NCBI RefSeq assembly: GCF_000003605.2
Contig: NW_003109084.1
Span: 263,043 to 293,217, forward strand
Direction of reading: 5' to 3'
Length of the DNA: 30,175 nucleotides
DNA from: Saccoglossus kowalevskii
Lineage: Eukaryota > Hemichordata > Enteropneusta > Harrimaniidae
Shown: piece after piece, positions 9,140 to 21,100 of the stretch
Position numbering within the stretch: position 1 is the first letter of the stretch
How the letters are laid out: the number at the start of each line of letters is the position of its first letter
The notes under the pieces: generated by a model
Seen by the model: only the letters and a program-made list of their open reading frames with translations
Told to the model about the DNA's origin: nothing
The model's database searches: none
Program-made: the position numbers and the translations under genes

Positions 9140-12100
9140 TTATCGTCTTCTGTGAATGACTTCTGTTAGTCCTTGTTCTATCAACTGTAAGTCATCTGCA
9201 TCATCTTTTATAATGCTGATAAGATGCCGAATGCCTTCTTGTTGTTGTCTTAAATGCTGTGAACAGACAAGTTGAAGGAATGAGACTTTGGCAAATCTGC
9301 ACAAATACTACACTGACATCTGCACAGGTTCTCTATAGAGCTCCTACACTGAAATCTACAATAGGTATTCTTATCAAAGTTTTCCATCATCCTGTAAATT
9401 TTGCTAGTGGATGATTACTATCAAAACGAATCAGATCTTTTGATTGCCATGAAAGTAGTGAGAAACTCACTATTGGTTCCTATGGTAAAAATTTTTTTTG
9501 TTTTTTTTATTTCAAAATGTTTGTTTTAGTGAAACTATTACATGGAATTATAATAGTTACGACTGTCATGATTAATATTTAACATGAAATAATGATTCAA
9601 CATGCATTCATACTATGTAAGAACACATTCACGGCTTGTGTAAAAATTTTAAAATAATGAATAACAAATACATTTTTAGTTCTATTGCTTTAATCATAGA
9701 CAAGCAACTCCAGTGATTCTATTGTAGTAGGGTGGGCTGGAAAAAAGTTAAGCTGATTTAAACTAACCGTTAACATAAGCTAAATGTTTATTTCGATTTC
9801 TCGTAAAATGCATGTTTTAGGTGTTGACGAGAGTTGCCTAAGTTATTGTAGAAGTCTTTGAAATTATTAATGAAAACGGGGTACAGCATAGGTAGACGTG
9901 TATCCAGGCTGAAAGACTGGATGTTTAGTCAAAATGGCGACAGATGTAAAAAATTAACAATGGAATGAAAGTCTATTTTTGAAAAAATGCGAGACAGAGA
10001 ACAACAAAAAACAAGCGTAGTCAGTGAAAAATAACAAAATTTGAAGATCCATGCATCATGAAAACAATAATATTTGTGTATTTTGTCGAAAACGGGGTAC
10101 AAACTTGGACAAGCATTCCCTTTGAAAGAGTGTGAACAGGTAGTCAAGATGACGACAGACATGAAGATGACACATGAAAACAGACTGATTGAAAGTTAAT
10201 TTAAAAAAAGTGCAAGGCAGAAAACAACAAAAAACGATTCATGCATCATGAAAAAAGAAATATTCAAATATTTTGTCGAAAACAGGGTACAAACTGAATA
10301 TAACATTTACCTACCACCACATTTAGTTAACATGTACAAAAACATTTGAACATATATATTAAAAGTAATATTTACTAGTGAACCACGGTCACGGGAACAA
10401 CTGATAACTATTATGTGTTCGAAAGATGCGTATTGCGGAAAGAAAACGACTCGTTTAGGAAAAGATCCTTGTAGTTTGATACGAAAGTAGTGACATCGCA
10501 TCGAAATAAATATGATGTCATTAGAATATTCCAGTCCAGCTTGCGTTGGGCATCTGGCGTTTGACTTTGATGTTTGCCGCAGTTGCGCGTCCTTCCTACT
10601 ATACTGTCTATGCTTTAATGTACAAATCTTAATTTCGCTATAAGACAACTACAATAACCATGTTTGATAGTTTTACAGAAGTATTGGCAATGGTCTATAT
10701 TCTTTGTCTTCTGTGACATACTCAGTCTTAATTCTGATAGGCTCACCTGTTTGATTTCATCTTGCAAAGCAAGATCCATTGAGTATCTTTCTTCAGTTCG
10801 GGCTCCTAGAGCTTGGCTTTGCATTCGAATCTGAGACATCATTTCATTGAGACGACCCTGAGTGATTAGTGAGAATAAAACACACATACACAGATTAGTC
10901 AGTGTCGAAAGAATATGCAGCGTAACATATTCACACAAATCAGAGATAGACGACAGCTCTCCTTAAAATGACCTACATTGTACATGTATTAATTCAAAGT
11001 AATGTCATAACTATCTGGGTAAAGTCCGGGTAAGGTTGCTACAATTATACCGTAGGCAATCATGTATAATTTAATTAATAACGAAGGTGTACACTGAATT
11101 ATAATTCTCTCATCTGATAAGCATAATAATAAAATAAAGTGCTTATTAATACAGAAAAAACACTTATATGCTAATTAGTTAATTAACATGCATTTATCTA
11201 TTATTACTCACACAGACCCAAGTAACTGAATACTTGAAATTTTCATCCAAAAAACACAAAATCATCATAATTAATTTTTCATTTTGTTTTACATCTTTCA
11301 TTTTATTTTTTGTAACCAAATTCACAACAATGAGCCCTAAGATGATTTGTTATTTCATTAAGGCATAATTAAGCATATTATTATACCATGGTATCTCAGT
11401 AACAAACATAATCTGGGGTATCAGTAACAGCATGCTATAAATGTGTTGTTACATCCCACCATATTAGGAAATGTGGATTCCAAATATGAAATGATTATGC
11501 AAATATTTTTGAAAACAAAGTGGACTGTAACAAAAAACTACCAAGTTTGGACTGCATGAATTTGAGATATAAGCCAAAATGTGCGAAAAAGGACGAAAAA
11601 TTACCAATTTCCATTAAACAAAATGGCTGGTGATCAGCCATATTAATAGAATCTCAACAAAAACTAACTTGCATCTTTGTGAAATAATATATGCCCTCTG
11701 CACCAAATCTGAATGAACTTAATTGTAAGCTGAAGCTATATGCAAAACAAACAAAACAAAATGGCCTCCAGTTGTCAAACTTTTTGGGGAAAAATTTGAA
11801 AAATAATGAATGTACCCCAGTATACCAACAACTATCACCCATAATCTATGTTTGAACAGAATTGGCGAGTACAACTAAGAGACAATGCTTTACACATATA
11901 AAATGGAGATATGAGTCAAATATGGCTGCCAGTCGGCCATTTTGTATCTGAACAGAAACAAAATCTGGGGGCATATGTCTACTACCATATACCAATCATG
12001 TACCATGCTTGGGGGAAATCGGTCCATGAACATATGAAATATATTGTGATGAAACTCAATCCATAAGCCTTCGGACTGGGTATATCACAAGGCGTATAAA

Positions 12101-15100
12101 AATGGCTAATTCAGTGTTGCCAATAAGCAACTGTGGTGGCAGTATTAAGTAACTGTATAAGGAACAATTATTTACCTTGAACTGAGTGGGTGCATTTAAT
12201 TCAGCCTGTATTGACTCTAATTGTACTCTAAGTTGTTCCTCATCAATTTGTATAGCAAGACCACTTTTTCTGTAAACTTCTTGTACTAGCATAACCTGTA
12301 ATCATTTTCAAGTACACGTATCAAGAATTATTTAACATATTGTGACGAACGGGTGCACTTTCAGAAGTTGAATCCCTTGAACGATTTCACTCGTGTGATT
12401 CTGATATGAAATCAATGTCAAAGTGCTACAATTGTCATGCTGTGTTGTGTTCAATATGGGACCATACACAACGTGTGTAAAATACATTGCATGAAATACG
12501 AACACCCGCTGCATGACAAATGTAGCGTTTTAAAATGTGCTGTTATGGTGGTGTAAATGCTAGATATAGGCAAACACAAATGGGAATTCTTACCTGCAAA
12601 ACTCTATGTGAAAGTTCAGCTTGTTTTCGTTTATACTCCGCTAACTTAGCATGTATTGTGGATTGATTTCTTTGAAGAGTAGAAATGTCTTCTGCAATTA
12701 TCTAATCGAAAAATATATCTTTCTTTTAGAAAAAAAACATTTGGCTGGAAAAATCTTGTCAATTATTAAAGATGATTTCAAATAGATATATGACTGGCAT
12801 AAATTGTGGTACAGTAATGACAATATAAGTCCCTATTTTTGGGCTACATATGAGCAAGTAAAATCAAACAAAACTTACAGATAATGGAAATAATATGTAG
12901 ATGTAGTTTTATCGTATAAGCAAAGCTGTGCAGCAATTAATGGTATTTATTTTTTTCATAGCATTAAGTAAAACTGTCAACATTTTCAGGATTAAAACTT
13001 CTTTGAAGTTTATTGATGTTGACTTACATTCAGTCTACCTTGGTGTTGTTTATTTTGTTGCTCCTGATGTTTAAATCTTGAATTCAATTCACTGAATCCA
13101 ACCATGGGAACTGGAATTAAACTGAATAGGAAAATACATCAACATGCATAAATTTAAAACTGAATCCAACCATGGGAACTGGAATTAAACTGAATAGGAA
13201 AATACATCAATATGCATAAATTTAAAACTGAATCCAACCATGGGAACTGTAATTAAACTGAATAGGAAAATACATCAATATGCATAAATTTAAAACTGAA
13301 TCCAACCATGGGAACTGGAATTAAACTGAATAGGAAAATACATCAATATGCATAAATTTAAAACTGAATCTAACCATGGAGACTGGAATTAAGCTGAATA
13401 GAAAAAAAAGATCCACCCACCCAGGAACACAAAAACATGTAAACATAGTTCACCTATTAAAACCTTGCCCTTGCATACATAAAATGTGCAATGTTAAGTT
13501 CACCACTTCAATCATGCACTATCAATTATATAGTTCACACAATTTTACTGTACATACTTGGCCTAACCACTAGTCTGAGGTTAACACATGGCCTGCTGAC
13601 ACAATTTTCACCCATTCATCTGTGGAGGCTTTCATGAGTGTACAAATGTGAAAACCTATCATAGGACAACTAGCAAAGAAAATACTCTTCTCCAGCAGAA
13701 AACAATTATGTATTAATAGATAAGCTAAACCGTTTGGAGGCGGGGGTGTTATAGGTGTACTTACTTTGATGGGTCAGGATTGTCAAGTTTTGCTTGTCTC
13801 CATAATCGTGGATCATAACCTATGAAATATAGTGGATGAAGTGAAGGCATTAGAATTAGAATATTTTTGAGAACACCCTCAAAAACAAATTATCAAAAAA
13901 TTAGGAATCTAGATGTCAATAATGAATCTGAAAAGTTGAAAAAAAGCTATGTTAGGAAAATATTCAAACCTGACAAATAAGTGGCTAACAATGCAGCAAT
14001 ACTTTTTATGTCATCGCTATATTGTTGCATACCACAAAATGTCAATATTGTCAGGAAATTTACAAGACTGTTTAGCTATGCATGTCTTGAGAGTATTTAA
14101 TCATCTGATTGATCAAACCATTTTTACGAATGAGCGCCATTTGGTTAAATGTGGGCAGTGTAACACAAATTTATTTAGAGAGATTATTTACTGCCTCTAT
14201 AGTTTTGATATAACATAATATTTGAACATTTTTTCTAATGGCTAAATTAGAAATAGAGTGAACATATTTGGAGCAAAATGCAAGGACCAAAGTAACAACT
14301 CTATGTAGTTATACACACTCATATACTTGACTAGTGACTTAATTCTCTTTTTGGCTCAATGGACTATAGGCCGGCTAAGCCTATGGGATGGATTTCTGTC
14401 CTGAGTCTGTCGTCCGTCTATCTGTCTATCTGTCTGTCTGTCTGTCTGTCTGTGCACGACTTCTTCTCAAAAACCGCCGAACCATTTGACTCGATTTTTG
14501 GTGTGTGAATGCCTTGATGAGTGTAGATGGTAATTTGTTCATGAGAAGTCGATCTGCCAAAAATTATGCAAATTAGCCCCCCAAAACTCTACTGTGGCGG
14601 TCTATAGTGAGAGCGCCTTCTATAGTATGGTGTTGGAATAACTTTGTTTATGAATAAGTCTGTGCATCCCTGTGTCGGTCAGTCGAATTGTTTTTGTCTG
14701 TGGGCAGGTCGATTCTCCTGTTTTCTNNNNNNNNNNNNNNNNNNNNNNNNNNNNNNNNNNNNNNNNNNNNNNNNNNNNNNNNNNNNNNNNNNNNNNNNNN
14801 NNNNNNNNNNNNNNNNNNNNNNNNNNNNNNNNNNNNNNNNNNNNNNNNNNNNNNNNNNNNNNNNNNNNNNNNNNNNNNNNNNNNNNNNNNNNNNNNNNNN
14901 NNNNNNNNNNNNNNNNNNNNNNNNNNNNNNNNNNNNNNNNNNNNNNNNNNNNNNNNNNNNNNNNNNNNNNNNNNNNNNNNNNNNNNNNNNNNNNNNNNNN
15001 NNNNNNNNNNNNNNNNNNNNNNNNNNNNNNNNNNNNNNNNNNNNNNNNNNNNNNNNNNNNNNNNNNNNNNNNNNNNNNNNNNNNNNNNNNNNNNNNNNNN

Positions 15101-18100
15101 NNNNNNNNNNNNNNNNNNNNNNNNNNNNNNNNNNNNNNNNNNNNNNNNNNNNNNNNNNNNNNNNNNNNNNNNNNNNNNNNNNNNNNNNNNNNNNNNNNNN
15201 NNNNNNNNNNNNNNNNNNNNNNNNNNNNNNNNNNNNNNNNNNNNNNNNNNNNNNNNNNNNNNNNNNNNNNNNNNNNNNNNNNNNNNNNNNNNNNNNNNNN
15301 NNNNNNNNNNNNNNNNNNNNNNNNNNNNNNNNNNNNNNNNNNNNNNNNNNNNNNNNNNNNNNNNNNNNNNNNNNNNNNNNNNNNNNNNNNNNNNNNNNNN
15401 NNNNNAATTAAAAAATAAATGCATATTACATTAAAATACTGAGTATTTTTTGTATCATGTGGAATTTTTTTTGATTGACTGTAATTTTTCAACATTATGT
15501 AACGCCTATTTTAGAACCAAAATAATGCCTTTCTCTCTTCCCCGACGCCTATTCAAGAGATTGTACGGTGTATTGTTTGTTTTGTGCATGTGTTGTGGAC
15601 AAAAAATGACCACGCCCATTTAGTGATTGCAATATGTACTTAATAGAAACCGCACCCCGAACTTCAGCTTTTGATCCCAATTTTTAAATTGATACATTGT
15701 AATATAAACCGTGGTTTATAATAGGACTTTAACGGTGGTTTTCCCATTTCACACGGTTTTCATCGACCAATTTCGGACCATCGCCCTCAAAATAATTGAT
15801 GAAATAGTTTCAGGACCCATCGACAGTAGAAAGGTAGAAACTTAAGGCGAAAATAATGAAAAAAACAAACAGATGTTACTATTTTAAAATGGTCATTTTT
15901 GGTCAAAAATTCTATTTTCGACTTCTTCTTCAAAACCGGTAGCCTGAATGCTTTGATACTTGGTGTGTATGTACCTTGTGTTGACATCTACTAGATTTGT
16001 TCATTTCATGGCCATATCTTTAATTCTCTAATTTTGGCAAATATTTTTGTCATTTTTGGTTAAAAATGGAATTTCAACAAACCACTATTTCCCATTGCTT
16101 TGGTGTTAGGCATACATGTGTTTATTATTCTATTGACAACTTTGTGTGGTTGTTTGGCGATATTTCATTTAAAAGTACAAATTTAAACGAAAAGTTGTGG
16201 CATATACAGCACTAATCTTTTGTACAATAGCCGTTGAGCAACAGGCCATTGGCCTGTTTTTCCATTAGCCATACGTCAATTTCTACAAACGGATGCAATA
16301 AATTGAAACTAAAATGCATCATACTGCAAGTCTATATGTCCCTCAGTATCAGTTTGATGTTCGGTTGACCCAATCAGATCCAATAAAATACATAACATGC
16401 ACAGCAAAGCAGTCAATTCATTAGCTGGCAATAATAATGGTGAACAACACCAATGTGATGCTGACAGTAACAAGATCACCAGACAACACGTTTTTGCATT
16501 TTGAGGCCAGTCAACTTCCTGTTTGTAATATTGAATATAGCTTAACAAGCCAGCTTACCTGCCGGTGGGTTGTCCATGTACTGTCGTAACTGAGCTTCTG
16601 TTAATTCAGTTTTAGGCATCATATTATCAACACCTAGATTAACAAGTTGCTGCTTGATGGTTGGCTGAGATAAAAAACTAAACAGATCAGTAGCAGACAC
16701 TCTCTTTGATGTACCGGTCGGTAGACGCTCAAGAAGATAGATAAGGACTTCAGTTCTGAAAAACATTCCGCATTACTGTAGTTAATATTGGCTGGACAAT
16801 ACATCTGTGTTGCAGTTCCCTTCAAAACGATCTACTAGCTTCCTGATTTCTCGCAACACTGTATTCTATCCTACGTACCACGTATTTTGGACAGAGCCCT
16901 CACACTTACCGATCATCTGGCAGCGCCCTCACACCTTCAACGCAGACAGACAATGTAGGTTTGCTTCCCAGTAACTTAAACAAGTTGTCAACAATTTGTT
17001 GCTGGTAACTTCGTATTTCTGATTCTTTCTTCTTGAAATCCAATGCCACTAGACCCAACTCATTCTTTGTGGATGGTTTACAGCTGTACCCAACTGTCTG
17101 AAACAGGAAAGCAAATGTAAAGGGTGGTGGACATTGCGTTCTGTATGTGCGAGACTTTCCCATATGGAACCAATATCTCAAGCATATTTGCGAAATGACC
17201 ACCACTATTTAACACTGAATGTCATGCATGCATGTATAATAATATTATAAGTTCTTTGTTGAGAAATTATTGTATATTCTGTTGAATTGTTCATAAAGTT
17301 CCCATCTTTCATTGGTATATATTTGACAGTGTATTATGAAATGTTTTTCATCTTCTGTTGTTTTACATATTTAGCAAATTCTTTTGTTAGCTGGTGTTTT
17401 GGGACGTGTGTGTCTGGCAACTTCAATCCCAAGGCTATGACAGCTTAGTCTTAGTGTGGCCAATGTTTTAATATCTTGATATTTTTCAGTAATGTTTAAA
17501 TAGGGTGCATATTTAATTGTATTAATCAAAAGTCTGTATGTGTGTAGTTTAAACTTTCCTCTATTGTTGGTCTCATTTCAGATCTTTCTGTTTTTTAATA
17601 ATGTCAATATTTTACTTTTTTTTATTATATTTAGATAATGTATCCAAGAGTTTTTGCAACAATTTTAAGGTAATTATGTTCCTATTCCATAATTCTCGAT
17701 TGTGTTCCTCAGACTATATAGTTTTTTAAGTGCTTGTATTAAGAGTGGGATTCCATATTTGAACACCACAGAAGGTATTCCATCACTGTGCTAGCTTTCC
17801 TTGTCTTCAGTTTTCTTAATACAGCATTTATTTCTTGTATTGTAATTTGGTTGTTCAGCCATTCATTTCTATTCATAGCATCTTCTATTAATTCTGTATT
17901 TTTGTTCTCTTTTCTACTGGTTGATGTACTTGAGTTTATGCTAATTCATTGGATGTATTTAATCTATTCTGTGTATGGAGTCTCTAAGACATTGCTATTG
18001 TTGCTATGATGTGAATATTCTCTTATAACATTTCATAGTTCTTGTTGTGATGTCTCATTTAGATTACTGACTTTATCTTGTAAGGTGCATAATAAAAACC

Positions 18101-21100
18101 TCAAACCTTTGAATGCCAAACTTTTGTTACCGTTGACAACAATTTTCTCAAAAATTTAAAGATTAAAGACCTGCAGGTACTGAAATATTTATAGAACATG
18201 CAAATTTTTGGGTGTGAAAAATTATTGGTTCAAAAGGTTAATGTGTTACACATGATCATCAAAGAATAGAATGCAAAACTGATGACAGAATCTTCTGACA
18301 CTCTGCAAGCATCCACTGATCTGTGAAACTATATTTACCTTAAACCTGCAAAAAGGGTTATCAGGTGAGAAGTCAACAGATGCATTCTGGGTGTAATAGC
18401 CTTTACCAGTTCCCCAAAATGCTTGGATCTGATTCCATTTGGCAAAAACAATGTCTCTTTCATCACCAAATATCATAGGCAAGTGTAGCGCACTGGCTGT
18501 GTTTACAAGCACATTGGCAGAGTTGGCTTGCTGGCCTGTCAAGCAACAGAAAAAAGAATAGTTTACAAAATCACTATATTTACCATATTGTATTGTTTTT
18601 TTTTAATCAGACAATTTGGTGGTAGTCACAAAAACTAGTTACCATGACATCATAAATTGCTAATGGTACAAAAAAACAAATTAAGTTGTATGGTATAAAC
18701 AACGTGAAGCTATGATGTATCCTCTCAGTAAGTACAAGATTCAATAGCAGTAACTTAAGCCATTAGCTGAATTAATAGTTTTGTGCACATCAGTTCAACC
18801 AAGGTAGTAACTAACAACTAGTGAACTAACCTTGAATGCCTGTACCAAGTCCAGTTGTGCCCAGACCAGTAGTACCAAGACCAGTGGCACCCAGTCCAGT
18901 AGTACCAAATCCAGATGACAACCCAGTGCCAAGTCCAGTCCCTAATCCAGTCCCTAGTCCAGTGCCAAGTCCAGTGCCAAGTCCAGTTCCTAAGCTGGTA
19001 CCAAATCCGGTTCCGAGACCAGTACCTAATCCTGTCGCAGAAGACCCAAATCCAGTCCCAAAGCCTAATCCAGTTCCAAATCCAGTACCCCCTGTGGTAG
19101 TAGTTGTTAATCCAGTACCTAATGCTCCTGTACCAAGACCAGTTCCCAACCCAGTGGTTCCAGTTCCAGCTCCAAAACCTGTAACCAAGAATACAGTGAC
19201 AGACAGAATTGTCCCAGAGAGAAATCATAACTGAGTAGGTTTTTCTGACAATTAAATCTTGGCTTTACATATGTAGAAATATATTCTGTGATGTCAGAGA
19301 TTCAAATTGTGTATCTACATTTATACTCACTGATTACTACAAGCTATTTAAATGTGCCTTTGGGGGGAAGGGGTAGTAAATACGTATGTAACGAGAAGCA
19401 TGTCTGCCTATGATAGCTAGACACATTTTCTGTGGTCATGAGTTTGAATCTCACTAGTGTTTATATGTTTGAATGTACATGTAATTAAAGCATATGAACT
19501 GATGTCATATCAGAGTAGATTTATTACATGGTCTTGCATACTAATTAACATTAGTAGGAAATATATTCATTTCAGTTTCGGAACTGTTTCATTTTTATTT
19601 GACAAACATGATTAATGCCAACATCAAACCGATATGCATGGATTTTGGCGATTGAAAAGAAATGGAACATGGAAACAGTGAGTAGTTCTTGATCGTGATT
19701 AGTATATACTATTACTAGTATACTTGTTACCTTGGAAAGAAAAGGATCCTGAGGGCGCTGTTGTGGCTGTAGTAACAGTTCCAAGTCCACCGAAGAGAGA
19801 GGGTGCTGTTGTTTTAGTTGCACCAAATCCAGAGAAGCCAGTAGTTCCTGAACAGAATAATAATAAGTTTATTAACACTTACACATTCCCCGGAGGGATT
19901 GGCAATGGTTACAAAAGTTTAAGAAGGAATAAAACAAAAAAATAAATAGATAAAATAAAACAAACTAAGCTAATAATACATTACAGAGAATAAAAAAAAT
20001 ATTAAGATTAAATTATAATACTACAAAAGATAGAAAACAAAATGCAAAACTTAAACTGTGAAAGAAAATTATCACTGGGGTTGCTGTCTTATTTCAAAAC
20101 ATTTCTTTAGGTACCTTGCTACAGGGAGTGTTAGGCCACTGTTGTTTAGCAAGGCTATGAATTGTGTCTTTGGTGGCAAATTTTTAAAGTTTTGGATTTT
20201 GGTTTTTGCCATTTCAAATAGGACATTTCTTTCGGGGGTATATCTTTAGCATGACATCATTAGGTGATACTCATCTTCTACTTCGTTTTGATCACAAAGG
20301 TTGCATAATCTATTAGCAAGGGGTATTCCTTTGTGTTTGCCAGTCTCAATTTTCAAGTTATGGTCACTGAGGCGGAATTTAGTCAAATTTTCGTGCATCT
20401 TTTTCATTTTGTTTTTATTGATTGTCGTTATGTAATTCACTTTTCCAAGTTGATATGAATGATGTTTGTATATTTTTGTTAATTCGTCCTAATTGCCTTG
20501 CTGTTAGAATTTCATTGCTGTCAACCAAGTTAGACTGGTTGATGTTATTCAGAAGGGAATCTATATTAGTGTACCATTTACTATTAATTTCTCTTTATTT
20601 TCTTAGAAAGCTAGTTTTAATAATGGATTTGACGAGTTCTTTACACGATTAAAATATTTGATCATTTGTTTTTCGATAAAAGTCTCCAATGGCAACGTCC
20701 AAGTTCACCGTATAAACCCATTGTTGTGATGTTTATGGATGTACCCAAAAGAAAACGAAAATAATTATATGTACATCTTCAATTGGTGATTTGAGTGTAA
20801 TTTCATCTTTCCACACATCACTACCATATGTGAGAATTGGTCTGATTAGTTTATCAAACAGAGAGAGTGACAGGGGTATACTTAGGTTTTTACCAGTTTT
20901 TCCCTTTAAAGAAAATAAGGCCTTTAAAGCTTTTCTTTTTATGCTTTTTAGGCTTTCCTTGAATTTCCCATTAGCATATAAAAAATCAAGATATAAAAAA
21001 AATAAAGAGACACGGTCATCAGAACTGCATATGTACACATCTATAGCTGTGGTTTAAATGTATAAGACCCTCTTCAGGACTGGTATGCACACTTGATGTA

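Noticed and set aside
10307-10938. Two minus-strand frames of 113 and 107 codons
   Set aside because: The second contains NUP54 exon 11 (10857-10747) read through into its introns; the first is intronic with no family resemblance.
13091-13410. CRISPR-like direct repeat array
   Set aside because: Units are head-to-tail with no unique spacers, and the setting is a eukaryotic intron. It is an ordinary tandem repeat that happens to contain a splice site.
14620-15495. Long open frames on both strands across 14620-15495
   Set aside because: They consist almost entirely of undetermined bases in the assembly gap and carry no evidence of coding.
18836-19234. Long plus-strand frame rich in Pro-Val-Pro-Ser (VPSPVPSPVPNPV)
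   Set aside because: It is the antisense of the NUP54 GLGT-repeat exon. Low-complexity repeats stay open in several frames, and the minus-strand reading has matching exon phases and family context.
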